Source of the DNA: Flavobacterium sp. 140616W15
GTDB lineage: Bacteria > Bacteroidota > Bacteroidia > Flavobacteriales > Flavobacteriaceae
Direction: 5' to 3'
Length of the DNA: 64,000 nucleotides
NCBI RefSeq assembly: GCF_003668995.1
Contig: NZ_CP033068.1
Coordinates: forward strand, 1,116,001-1,180,000
Shown here: positions 18,076 through 29,100 of the stretch, piece after piece
How the letters are laid out: every line of letters begins with the position of its first letter
How positions within the stretch are numbered: the stretch's first letter is position 1
Notes under the pieces: model-generated
What the model saw: the letters and a program-made list of their open reading frames with translations, nothing else
Databases searched by the model: none
What the model was told of the DNA's origin: nothing
Program-made: the position numbers and the translations under genes

Positions 18076-20058
18076 ATGGGAATGCAGACAGGAGAAAATG
18101 AACAGGCACTGAGAAAGATATTGGATATGACAAGGCTCATAGGGATTATCATTCTGGTAATTCACTTTTACTATTATTGTTATTCAGCCTTCAAGCAGTG
18201 GCAGCTGGTAAGTGAGTTTACCGATAAAATTTTAGGCGGTATTTATCGTGCGGGGCTATTTGATAATTTTCATAAATCGAAATTTTTTGCCCTGGGATTT
18301 CTCGTGATTTCGCTTCTTGGTGCAAAGGGTAGAAAAAATGAAAAGATCAGTTACAAAGCTGCTTTTGCTTATTGTATTTCTGGAATGCTCATTTATTTTA
18401 TAAGTTATTTTGCGCTTTTGTTATTTTCATTCCAGACACATAAAGCAATAGTTTATATTGTAATTACTTCGACTGGATTTCTTATGATGCTTTCCGGCGG
18501 GACAATGTTTTCTCGGATTATAAAAAACACGCTGAACAGCAAGGACATTTTCAATAAGCTCAATGAGACTTTTCCACAGGAAGAAAGACTGTTGGAGAAT
18601 GAATATTCTATTAACCTTCCCGCCAGATATTATCTAAAAGATAAACTGCGAAACAGCTGGATAAATATTATAAATCCATTTCGGGCGCTGATGGTTCTGG
18701 GCACTCCGGGATCGGGTAAATCTTATTTTGTGATCCGCCACGTTATTACCCAGCATATAAAAAAAGGCTTCAGTATGTTTGTCTATGATTTTAAATATGA
18801 TGACCTCTCAAAAATTGTCTATAATACATTTGAAAATAATAAACTGGCTTATAAAATCCTGCCCAAATGTTACTTTATAAATTTTGATAATATTATGCAC
18901 AGGTGTAATCCGCTTGATCCTCAGAGCATGGAAGATATAACCGATGCTTCAGAATCAGCCAGGACTATTCTGATGGGGCTTAACAGGGAGTGGATAAAAA
19001 GACAGGGAGACTTTTTTGTAGAGTCTCCAATCAATTTTTTATCGGCCGTAATCTGGTATCTAAGAAAGTATAAAGATGGGGAATTCTGTACACTACCTCA
19101 TGTAATAGAACTTATGCAGATGGATTACGATAGTCTCTTTACGCTGCTTCGGACAGAAAAAGAAATTGAAGTCCTGATAAATCCATTTATTAATGCTTAT
19201 CTCCAGGAAGCCACAGACCAGCTTGAGGGGCAGATTGCTACGGCGAAAATCGCCATGGCCCGGCTTTCCTCCCCGCAGTTATACTATGTCTTATCAGGAA
19301 ATGATTTCACTTTGGATATCAACAATCCCGAGGAACCTAAAATTGTATGCATGGGAAACAACCCGCAGAAAATACAAATATACGGGGCCGTATTATCCCT
19401 CTATGTAAACAGGCTTGTTAAGCTGGTAAATAAAAAAGGAAAAATGAAATCAAGTCTGGTATTTGATGAATTCCCTACTATATATCTCAATAATATGGAC
19501 AGTTTAATTGCTACAGCAAGAAGCAATAAAGTGGCAACCTGTCTGGGCATTCAGGACTTTACCCAGCTCCGCAAGGACTATGGGCGGGAACAGGCAGATG
19601 TTATTATGAATATTGTTGGAAATATAATAAGCGGACAGGTTACAGGAGATACTTCCAAACAATTATCAGAGCGATTCGGAAAAATTATGCAAGACAGGGA
19701 AAGCCTTTCGATCAACAGCGCCGACACTTCAATCAGCCGTTCAAAACAATTGGAATCTGCAGTCCCGCCCTCGAAAATCTCAGGGCTTAGTTCAGGGGAA
19801 TTTGTGGGCATGGTGGCTGATGATCCGGATTGTAAAATTGAACTCAAAACCTTTCATAACGAAATTATAAATGACCATGAAGCGCTGAGAAAAGAGATGG
19901 GAAATTATAAGGAAATACCCCCTGTCCGAAAACTTGATAATGCAATGATTCAGCGCAATTACCTTCAGATAAAACAGGATGTTCAGGATATAATTCATTC
20001 CGAAATGGAACGCCTGCTGAATGATCCCGCGCTGGCGTATTTGGTGTTAAAAAAGTAA
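18076..20058 (+). CDS. VirD4/TraG-like coupling protein, 660 aa
   Basis: Three to four membrane segments lie in the first 170 residues (HFYYYCYSAF near residue 35 matches the N-terminal YWFCY-type domain of Bacteroidetes coupling proteins). Walker A is GTPGSGKSY (about residues 209-217); Walker B-like SSLVFDEFPTIYL follows near 455-467, then a late GIQDFTQLRKDYG motif. It links the relaxase-DNA complex to a type IV secretion channel. No tra genes for the channel itself are present, so the element is mobilizable rather than self-transmissible, unless those genes lie outside the window. Confidence 0.9.
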   Translation: MGMQTGENEQALRKILDMTRLIGIIILVIHFYYYCYSAFKQWQLVSEFTDKILGGIYRAGLFDNFHKSKFFALGFLVISLLGAKGRKNEKISYKAAFAYCISGMLIYFISYFALLLFSFQTHKAIVYIVITSTGFLMMLSGGTMFSRIIKNTLNSKDIFNKLNETFPQEERLLENEYSINLPARYYLKDKLRNSWINIINPFRALMVLGTPGSGKSYFVIRHVITQHIKKGFSMFVYDFKYDDLSKIVYNTFENNKLAYKILPKCYFINFDNIMHRCNPLDPQSMEDITDASESARTILMGLNREWIKRQGDFFVESPINFLSAVIWYLRKYKDGEFCTLPHVIELMQMDYDSLFTLLRTEKEIEVLINPFINAYLQEATDQLEGQIATAKIAMARLSSPQLYYVLSGNDFTLDINNPEEPKIVCMGNNPQKIQIYGAVLSLYVNRLVKLVNKKGKMKSSLVFDEFPTIYLNNMDSLIATARSNKVATCLGIQDFTQLRKDYGREQADVIMNIVGNIISGQVTGDTSKQLSERFGKIMQDRESLSINSADTSISRSKQLESAVPPSKISGLSSGEFVGMVADDPDCKIELKTFHNEIINDHEALRKEMGNYKEIPPVRKLDNAMIQRNYLQIKQDVQDIIHSEMERLLNDPALAYLVLKK

Positions 20059-20412
20059 TTTCATAAGAAAAGATTTTATTCACTTCCAAATAAAGCTTTT
20101 TCATTTCGATGTCGGTTTTATTAATTCAATTATCAATATATTCTAATGAAAAATAAGTTTTTCCAATTTAATTTTTTGATAGTACGGAAAACCGTAAAGT
20201 GATTAAGAAGACAATACATATTTTTGTTATAAATATTGTTAATAATGTGTTCAGCATATCAAGATTAAAGAACATGTTTTATTTAAATTTGTTAATTATC
20301 AAAATTGTTTGTGTAAGAAAAATTAAACTGCGGGATTTTATTAGCATTTAAATCATTGACATAGCAATCTTCTATTACATATTATTTACGTACGACTCAA
20401 AAAGAATATAAA
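20059..20412. other. AT-rich gap between mobilization genes and DISARM-like operon
   Basis: No gene is evident. It contains one copy of the shared palindrome at 20183-20196 and presumably the promoter of the methyltransferase operon. No clear TAnnTTTG element could be fixed. Confidence 0.5.
20183..20196. promoter_or_regulatory. Palindrome TACGGAAAACCGTA, copy 2
   Basis: Arms TACGG / CCGTA around AAAA. It is the best-formed of three copies and lies about 230 bp upstream of the methyltransferase gene that opens the DISARM-like operon. Confidence 0.45.
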
Positions 20413-22144
20413 TTGAATAAAAAAATATTAAAAAAATAGAGAATAAATTATCAGTAGTAGATTTCTTCTGTGGAGGTGGAGGTTTTTCAGAGGGATTCAG
20501 GCAGATGGGATTTAATATTCTGTATGGTTATGATCACTGGAGACCTGCTACGGAAACATTTAATCACAATTTTGGCTTGGAGTGCGAGGTTAAAAATATT
20601 CTGGATTTTAAAGAGTCGACAAATGAAATTGATAATATACCAGATACAGATATTATTATAGGCAGTCCGCCATGTGTTAGCTTTTCAAGTTCCAATAAAT
20701 CTGGTAAAGGTGATAAATCACTAGGACTTGAGTTAACAGAAGTTTTTCTGAAAATTGTTGCTGTAAAAAAGCACCAGCCAAATTCTATATTGAAAGGCTG
20801 GTTTATGGAAAATGTGGTAAACTCTAAAAGGTATCTGCAGCCATCCTATACATTTAAAGATTTAGGTCTTACACAGTGGGCAAAAGAAAATAGAATTGGC
20901 CCTAATAAAATAGCAATTGATTTATTGGAAAACAGCACAATAATTAATTCGGCAGACTATGGATCAATACAATCGCGGAAAAGGGTTATTTCAGGTGAAA
21001 TTATAAAAAGAAAAAATTAATAATTCCCCCTGTCAGCCATCAAAAGAAACATTCAAATTTTAATCTGCCTCTTTATAATTCTATAAGGGTAATGAAAGAA
21101 AATTTTCCATCCCCCTTCAGTAAAAAAAGAGATGGAATTATTAAAGATGTACAGTATTCTATCGAAGTAAAACAAGATGAAATCACGGATCATTTCTATG
21201 ACACAGGAATTTATGAAGTAGAATGGAAACCTTCCCGATATTTTAAAACGAACCATCCTTTTATGGGAAAGATGTCGTTTCCTGAAAATGAATATAATCC
21301 CAGCAGGACTATAACAGCTACAAAAATAGCCAACTCCCGTGAATCAATTATTTATAAATCTGAGTTTGAAAGAGTGGGAGACGGTGAATATAGACTTCCT
21401 ACGGTCAGAGAAGCATCTATAATCATGGGCTTTCCCCTGACATATCAATTTCTGGGTTCGGAAGGCGCAAAATGGAGGTTAGTTGGAAATGCAGTATGCT
21501 GTTCGGTAAGTAGGGCATTTGCAAAAATTGTATTAGATGAAGTAGGGATTAAGCATAATGGTAAACTTAATATTGCTGAGCGTCCAAATTTGAAAGGGGT
21601 AAATAATTTAAATAATTATATGCTTAAATCATTTAATAATCCTCCCATTAAAAAGGATAACTGCAGATTTAGAAGGCATCCGATTAAAGATGGTAACTTA
21701 ACGGTGACTCTTTCTAATTATGATATTGGTAAAAAATCCAAACCGACAGGCACATGGTTAACATCAATACAATATGGAACAGGAGAAGGATTCCCAATCC
21801 AAAATATTGATGATGGTTATTATAGGGAATTGGAATCTTTAATTGTAAATTTTAAGAGTGGTAAAAAATTCATTGAAATCATAAATAATGGTTTTTCTGA
21901 AAAAATTGGCAGTGCAGCTCAGCTTCAGAAAATGTTTGAAATTCAAAAGTCGCAGGATAGTTTTCTAGAACCAACTGAACTGGTTGAAGAGGTTAGAAGG
22001 ATAATTAATAAAGTAGAAATCGAAGAAACTAACATTACGCAAGGCGAAAATATTATTTTTCAAAATAAAAATATTGTACCATTAAAACAATTATTAGCCT
22101 TATATGCAATAAATAAGATTTCAACAACCGCTAACTCATACTAA
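20413..22144 (+). pseudogene. C5-cytosine DNA methyltransferase (DrmMII-like), broken by A-run frameshifts
   Basis: All landmarks of a C5 methyltransferase are present, split over two frames: motif I DFFCGGGGFSEGF, motif IV GSPPCVSFSS with the catalytic Cys, motif VI MENV and motif VIII QSRKRVI in frame one (to 21020); then motif X-type LVGNAVCCSVSRAFAKI in frame two (from about 21020 on). One extra A in the A runs at 21005-21016 joins the frames, giving KRKKLIIPPVSHQKK without a gap. Motif I itself has no ATG, GTG or TTG upstream in frame; one extra A in the A7 run at 20430-20436 would connect it to a TTG at 20413. So two one-base deletions, sequencing errors or phase-variable slips are likely. 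It would protect host DNA from the defence operon it heads. Confidence 0.85.
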
Positions 22145-22148
22145 AAAC

Positions 22149-23816
22149 ATGCCTATTCACTTTATTGATAACTATGCCAAGCAGAATTTGGAAAGTATAA
22201 TAATAAATCAGGAAGGAAAAACTCTTTTTGGTGAATTATGGATATATAAGCAGTTTCTAGCATTTCATGAGGATAGTTTTTTAACTGATGAAGTGTGGTA
22301 TTTAAAGCACAATTATAATCTGTCATCGCATCCTTCCAGTAAAAGAAAGGTTGAAGGTCAGATTGATTTTATTGTGCTTTCCAAATATGGATTATTGATT
22401 ATTGAAGTTAAGGGCGGGGGACTAAGAGTTGATGAGAATGATTGTTATTTTTCATATAATAAAGATGGAGAGTATGAAAGTCAGAACCCTTTTACACAAG
22501 TTAAAGAGTATTTACACACCTTAAAAAATTATATAGACTCCTCTGTTTTTGTTTACAGGGCTGTAGTACTTCCTCATGAAACAGGTTTCGTTTTATCAGG
22601 GCCACAGTTATCAGGATATAAGGATTCTTTCTTTTCTAAGGCTGATGTAGAAGGATTGGACGAAAGAGGCATTCAAAATGTTTTTTTTAAATTCATACAA
22701 GATTGTGGTAGAAAAGCCAGATTTAAAATGATTAAAGAACTTAATCCATCTTTTAGGGGCGATGAAATTGCTATTAAAGCTTTTGAACGTTATCCATTAT
22801 TAAATTCAAAAGAAATAAAAAGGTTAAAATCCGAGTTATTTCCTGTGCAGACGACTTACGGATATAATCCAGATCGAATAAGTTCAGAGATTATATTTAA
22901 AGAAAATTATGAAATATTGAAGGGACTGCGCAGAAATAGATGTGTAATCGTTCAGGGCGCACCCGGTACTGGAAAAACAGTTTTAGCGGTCAAGTTTCTA
23001 GCTGAGAACTTATTGAAACAGCAGAAAGGTATTTTTTATAGTGCCAATAAACTTATAAAAGCAAAACTTGAACACATAATTCTTTTTGATTATAAATTAA
23101 ATCCTAATAATATTTCATTTAAGGTTTTTTCTCAAAACCTAACTGATGAGACGGTACCAGATGATGTAGACTTTTTAATTTTTGATGAAGCACATGAGTA
23201 TTTCGATAGAGGTCTATATGATTTTATAGAGAAATTAAATGCTAAACTAAAAAAGCCTAAAATTCTTCTTCTTTACGATCCTGACCAGGCGATTGTTTCA
23301 ACTTTTAAAGAGCTTTCGTGGTATACAGATTTCTTTATCGAAATAGGTTACACTCATTTTTATTTCGACGAAAATTATAGATGCGGTCAAAATAAAAATA
23401 TAGCTGAGATTGCTTATTTTCTTCTTGCAGGAGAATACAGAAAAGTAAAAGCCAAATATGAAAATCTCTTAACGACAGTAGAAAGTCTGAAATCCAAAAT
23501 AGAAAAGGTAAAAGAAATTATAAATGAAAATAAGTTTACCGTTTCTGAAAAAATTATATTAGTTGAAAGCCAATTAATAGATGAGTTTGCAGAAATTATA
23601 AGTGATTATTTTAAGGTAGATATTGAGGAGTTAACAGAGTCTAATATAAATGTTCTGTCAGGAAAAATAAAATTTACAACCCCTATAAAATACAGAGGTC
23701 TGGAGAATGAATCAGTATATCTTATAACTAAAGACTTAAATGAAAGCTCAAAAATTCAAAATTATGTTGGAGCAACAAGAGCTATGAACGCACTCAATAT
23801 TGTTTTATGGAAATAA
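22149..23816 (+). CDS. NERD nuclease-related domain fused to SF1-type helicase (DUF2075-like), 555 aa
   Basis: The N-terminal 120 residues match a NERD domain: GELWIYKQFL, then GQIDFIVLSKYGLLIIEVKGG, the D...ExK arrangement of a restriction-like nuclease fold. A helicase follows: Walker A QGAPGTGKTVLA (about residue 270), Walker B FLIFDEAHEYF, and the C-terminal UvrD-like YRGLENESVYLI and YVGATRAMNALNIV. It starts 4 bases after the methyltransferase stop and overlaps the next gene by 10 bases. It is not part of canonical DISARM and may replace its usual nuclease (DrmC) or helicase (DrmD); that is inference. Confidence 0.85.
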   Translation: MPIHFIDNYAKQNLESIIINQEGKTLFGELWIYKQFLAFHEDSFLTDEVWYLKHNYNLSSHPSSKRKVEGQIDFIVLSKYGLLIIEVKGGGLRVDENDCYFSYNKDGEYESQNPFTQVKEYLHTLKNYIDSSVFVYRAVVLPHETGFVLSGPQLSGYKDSFFSKADVEGLDERGIQNVFFKFIQDCGRKARFKMIKELNPSFRGDEIAIKAFERYPLLNSKEIKRLKSELFPVQTTYGYNPDRISSEIIFKENYEILKGLRRNRCVIVQGAPGTGKTVLAVKFLAENLLKQQKGIFYSANKLIKAKLEHIILFDYKLNPNNISFKVFSQNLTDETVPDDVDFLIFDEAHEYFDRGLYDFIEKLNAKLKKPKILLLYDPDQAIVSTFKELSWYTDFFIEIGYTHFYFDENYRCGQNKNIAEIAYFLLAGEYRKVKAKYENLLTTVESLKSKIEKVKEIINENKFTVSEKIILVESQLIDEFAEIISDYFKVDIEELTESNINVLSGKIKFTTPIKYRGLENESVYLITKDLNESSKIQNYVGATRAMNALNIVLWK

Positions 23817-26161
23817 CATTTGAAAATATACATGAAACAGTTCTCTTAACACTAGATCTTCAGGAGAAAAATTTGAGTTATTTACCAGTATTAGGCAAAT
23901 GGTATTTTGATTTTTTAGAATCATCAGAAGAAAAACTTTCACTTCATGTACCCGATTATGATCAAGAATCAATCAATCTAGTTTATAATTACATCAGACT
24001 GCTGTCTTTGACTTACAGATTATTTCAAAAATCAGAATTGACAAGCTTTAAGGATACCTGCCTTTTCAATGTTTTTGATTTTAATAGAAAGAGAAATAAT
24101 TTTAACGACTTTGAACCGGTATTTGATTTTGAAACCCAAAAGGGAGAGTATCTAATATGGTCAAAAAAAATTATAACTTCAAAAAACCGATTCGTACCTG
24201 TATTTTTGAAAAAACAGATAGAAAATTTAAATTGGATTAATACCTATACTGCATTTAGGTTATTTCAGATTATTGAAAACAGAGGTTTAATAAAATATCC
24301 TATTCTAATAGATGTTGAAAAAGATTTATGTCTTTCATTAACTACGGGAGAAGATTTTAGGCCTGAGGGATTTATTTTATTTGAGACTGCTAATTGGGAT
24401 TCAAAAAAGATGACAGTGATAGACGCCATAGAATATGAGGAATATTTGTACAGTATGGATTTATCGCATCAAATCACGATGAAATACCCATACCATAAAA
24501 ATATACACACTCATTTTTGTAATATTGGAAAGAAGAGTTTGGAATTAATTTTTAATTCTAGATTTTATTATCAGAATATAGCAGCGGATGATATAATTTT
24601 ATTACCGGAAGAGTTGTATCAGAAAACTTTAACGAGTTATGACCTCTCTTCCAAATTTATGATTTTTGACACAAATCACAGTTTAGAATTATATAACTTG
24701 CTAAGTGATTTTAAGTCGGCTTGGAATGGATATGAATTCAATAGATTTACCACACCTTTCCCCAAATATTGGTTTATGTTTATTAATCAAAGCATACCAA
24801 AAAATGAATGGTTTGAAATGTTTAAAGGTGATTATCCCGAGCTGGAAGAAAAAGCAATTATCCGCCAAATTAAAACAATTATAGATTTATTATATGATCT
24901 TGATTGGAGCAGAAAACTTGTAAATGAATTTAAAAAACCTGTTTTTTTGCTTCCGGAAATTAAAGGAATAGGAAAGAAGCGACTGGAAAAGGCGTTACAT
25001 TCATTTAAGAATTATTTGTCTGTAAATAATCCAGATGCAATTTTTATTGGAAATGATAACAACATCGATGTTAAAATAAATAAAACAGTTCTATTGTTAG
25101 ATGGATTCAATATCATAAATACAGCTAATATACTTCAGCATCACGAAAATCTAAAAATCCTAATCCCGGATTTTCTGTTTTTTGGATATCAGCCTTGGAT
25201 AAATTATCATTTATTAAATTACCAATATGATTCGCTCTTAAGTCCCAAAAGGGCATCACTTGACGATAATTTTAGTTTAAATAGGAATGTATTTGTAGAA
25301 GAGAAGAAGAAAATAATTGAAAATATAAAAACTGAGGTTATAAAATATAAAAAGAAGTATAAACTAGAAGAGACTGATATTGAAAAGGAAGAAATGTCAG
25401 TTTACAGCCAAGACATTGTTTTTACTAATGAAGAGGAGTTTGAACCAAATTTCAATGCAAAAGAAAAAATTAATGATAAAGAACTGGTCATAGTTACAAC
25501 AAGAAATCAGGAATATAAATTTAAAGCCAGCAGTCAGGTCCTCCTTCGAATGAATTCAATTATATCATGCAGTGCATCCCAATTGAAAGTGTCCGATGCA
25601 TTTATTCCAGTTGCTGAGATCCGAAATACGATTGATAGAGATTATGTTATCAATAAATTAAGCAGAATTCCTGAGTCAGTAATTAGTTTTCAAGCAGAAT
25701 TGAGTAAGTCTGCCAATGTATACAATATTTTGAAAAATTTTGGACTAGAGTATACCAATGAAAAGTATTTTAATGATAAATATGTGCTAAAAGAGGAGAC
25801 AATCGCTAAAGATAGATTTATACTTCCGAAAAGGAAAAATAATTGGAAAATTATATGTGAGTATCTCGGAATAAATACAAGCGATATGTATCAGGCTTGG
25901 ATTTCCTATTATGGCAGCAAGGATATAAATGAAATTAAAAATATCTATATGTATATTTTAAATTTATGTATGGAAAATGATTCCTTAAAGGAAATAGAAA
26001 ATCCTAAATTTTTAAATATGATAGCCGCGTATCTGGAAACTAAAAAAAGTGTCTTTGAGGATGATGAAGAAACCAACCCCGCGGATTTAGCTAAATCAAT
26101 TATCTCATCTATAGTAAATGAGATTTCATTTCATGAAATCAAAGAAATCAAAACAGTTTAA
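23807..26161 (+). CDS. Large protein of unknown function in DISARM-like operon (possibly DrmE-like), 784 aa
   Basis: I see no catalytic motif. It has no signal peptide or membrane segment. The central part contains FLLPEIKGIGKKRLEKALHSF and LLLDGFNIINTANIL, loosely like a helicase core that lost its Walker motifs. It ends in an acidic tail (FEDDEETNP). DISARM class 2 carries an accessory gene of similar size, drmE, near drmA; the position directly before the DrmA-like gene suggests an equivalent, but I cannot confirm it from motifs. It overlaps the NERD-helicase gene and precedes the DrmA-like gene by 2 bases. Confidence 0.75.
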   Translation: MEITFENIHETVLLTLDLQEKNLSYLPVLGKWYFDFLESSEEKLSLHVPDYDQESINLVYNYIRLLSLTYRLFQKSELTSFKDTCLFNVFDFNRKRNNFNDFEPVFDFETQKGEYLIWSKKIITSKNRFVPVFLKKQIENLNWINTYTAFRLFQIIENRGLIKYPILIDVEKDLCLSLTTGEDFRPEGFILFETANWDSKKMTVIDAIEYEEYLYSMDLSHQITMKYPYHKNIHTHFCNIGKKSLELIFNSRFYYQNIAADDIILLPEELYQKTLTSYDLSSKFMIFDTNHSLELYNLLSDFKSAWNGYEFNRFTTPFPKYWFMFINQSIPKNEWFEMFKGDYPELEEKAIIRQIKTIIDLLYDLDWSRKLVNEFKKPVFLLPEIKGIGKKRLEKALHSFKNYLSVNNPDAIFIGNDNNIDVKINKTVLLLDGFNIINTANILQHHENLKILIPDFLFFGYQPWINYHLLNYQYDSLLSPKRASLDDNFSLNRNVFVEEKKKIIENIKTEVIKYKKKYKLEETDIEKEEMSVYSQDIVFTNEEEFEPNFNAKEKINDKELVIVTTRNQEYKFKASSQVLLRMNSIISCSASQLKVSDAFIPVAEIRNTIDRDYVINKLSRIPESVISFQAELSKSANVYNILKNFGLEYTNEKYFNDKYVLKEETIAKDRFILPKRKNNWKIICEYLGINTSDMYQAWISYYGSKDINEIKNIYMYILNLCMENDSLKEIENPKFLNMIAAYLETKKSVFEDDEETNPADLAKSIISSIVNEISFHEIKEIKTV

Positions 26162-26163
26162 TT

Positions 26164-29100
26164 ATGAGCAATTTTAAAAAGAAAAGGGAAAGTCTTGAAA
26201 TATTTGTTAAAGAGCAGATAATAGGACCAGGTGCTTTTAATAAACGTTATTTCTTTATTGATAAATGGGATAAAAATGAGTTTAGTGGTGTAGACTTTAA
26301 GTCAAGTCCTGTTAATGCAATTGATAATAAGAGCGAAGTACTGACCGAAGTTCCTGCATATCAGTACAGCTCTGCTATTCTATTTCCTGAAACTAGAGTT
26401 CCTAAAGAGACAACTATAGAAAAAGACGAATCAATGCTGGATAACCCGGAGGCAAATGAGCCAGATTTAGAGGATTTTAATGCTGGCGCAGATGATGATA
26501 ATATAAAGGATGATTCTGCAGAAAGTTTAGTAAGCAAACAGCAAAACTATCCTAATTCTTTTGGACTGTCTTTTGTTATAGATGAGAATTTTGACATTCA
26601 AAATGATTTAAAGGTAGGCATTTCTTTTAGGAAATATATAAATATCAGTAAAAATGAATGTTGCAACAGAAAATTATCCTGTTTGGTGACAGAATACGAA
26701 AATGAAATTGAAACTGCGGTTGCTCTGTATTTCAGCCCATTATTTGCTGCTGTTCGTAAAAGCGGCAATCTATTTATTCTTGCTCACCAGGAAATAAGTA
26801 AAAATAATATTTATGACATTGATTACATACATTTAAATAATTATTTGAAGAACGGCCTATTAAAAACCATAAAAAATATTTTTGGTGAAAGTTTAGTGGT
26901 GCTGAATAAAAAAAAGGATGTGACATATTACGGAATAAAGAATGATTATGATTTACAGTTTTATTCTGTAACAGATTTTATTGCTTATTCGGGTAATGAA
27001 TATGAAAATGTAGCTTCCTTGTTTGATAATACCTTAGTTAGTTTTTTAAAAACAGAACTTAAAAGTGATACAGCTAACTATTCCAAATATAAAAAATTGA
27101 TTAATGAATTAGAGATTTACAATCAATTAAGGAGTTATGTGACAGATTTGAAATCAGTTTACAAGCCAAAAAATGCATCGCCTGTCTGGGAATGTACTTC
27201 CTACGATAATATTGATGTTGTGCTTCCTGGTTTTGAAGGAAATTCTAACATATACAGATCCAGGGAGTTGGCGGTTAATAAGGATATTAAAGAAATTACA
27301 GATTTAAAATACTGTGTTCAATATGTCAGAAAGGATGGTGAGATATTTATCAAAATAATTCTTCTGAATAAAGCTATTGTAATTTTAAAAGAAAATGAAC
27401 CTCCTCAATTAAACAAAAAAAATGAAGCAAATGCAAAAGCTTTTTTTGGAGTAAAATTAAGGGCAGAAGAAAAAAATGAAAATGTTCTTAAGCAATACAA
27501 TCCTCCTCACTTACTGGATTTTGATGAGGAAGATAACTTTAATAAATTAATATACAGAAATTATCATGATTTTGGTGAAGGATATAATACTTCAGTAAAC
27601 TGGGGAAAAACGGATGACGATTTAAGATACATCTGCACAGAATTTCTGCCGGAACAGGAAACTCCCAATGTTGATTTTAAACCGAGCAGAATCGATCAAA
27701 ATGGTAGTGTTGTATCGCGTCTACAAAACGATGCCATTCTATCGATGCGAAATCTTTCAACATTGTCTGAGACTAAAGATAATGAAATATTGGATGGTTT
27801 GAATGATTTCATTGATGAATATAAAGCCTGGATTGATGAAAAGAAGAATGAACTTAGTCAGGACAATTCTCTTAAAATTGACCAGATTGAATTATTATCA
27901 AAGCAAATGCTTAGCTGTGAAAATGACGTTAAAAGACTAAAGAGAAATATTAGTCTTTTAAAATCCGATTCAAAGGCAATGGCTGCTTTTCGAACTATGA
28001 ATACTGCTTTATTTATGCAGTTGCATCACAGTATTTTAAAAAAGGAAAAAAACATAGATTTAAGTCATCAGATAACGGAAGAGTATTATAAGGATTCTGA
28101 AAAATTTGATGATAATGGTAATAAAATTGAATACAAGTGGCGCTCTTTTCAAATTGCTTTTATTCTCTTGAATGTTGATGCTTTTGTGCAGCCTGATGCT
28201 GCAGATAAAACAGTAGAAAAAGTTTTTTCTGAAGGATGGCCCGAAAGAAATGAAATTGCTGATCTTGTTTGGTTTCCAACAGGAGGTGGAAAGACTGAAG
28301 CTTATTTAGGAATTATAGCCTTTGCAATAGCATACAGAAGGTTTACAAAAGAAAGCAAATCGGGGGGGACAACTGTATTGATGAGATATACCTTGCGTTT
28401 ATTAACACTTCAGCAGTTTCAAAGAGCAACTATGCTTATTTGTGCGCTTGAAGTAATAAGGAAAGACAATTTTAATATTCCCCATTCCTGCAGTCTCGGG
28501 GATGAAAGAATAACCATAGGATTATTTGTTGGATCTGGTTCTTTACCAAATCAATGGAAGGGAGTCGGAAATAGTAATGATTCCAGTATGATTCAGGAGC
28601 TTGCGAAAATTTCATCAGCTTTAGAAAGCGGAAATATTATTTCGACGAGCCTGCCTTTTACCGACTGCCCATGGTGTGGAACTAGTTTATTCTTCAATAA
28701 AGAATTAAGTAATGTCTCCCACAAGGCAGGAGGAGAGAACTATGGAATGAATGATCAGCTAAGCATATGCTGTAATAACTCTTCCTGTACTTATAAAGGT
28801 TATGGTAGAAATAGACCTACAAATGATTACAGTCTGCCTTTTAGATTATTTGATGAAGATATTTATAAATTTCCGCCAACATTATTATTTGGTACAGTAG
28901 ATAAATTTGCAGCTTTAGCAAACAAAGTATCTAGCAATCATTCGGAAAGAAACAATGACTCCAGACGTTTGTTTGGCGGACACAGCAATGCTGCTTTGCC
29001 ACCTGAGTTAATAATTCAAGATGAGTTACATTTATTGCTTGGTCCACTTGGTTCTGCTGTTGGCTTATTTGAAAAAAGTATTGATTATTTATGCACATAT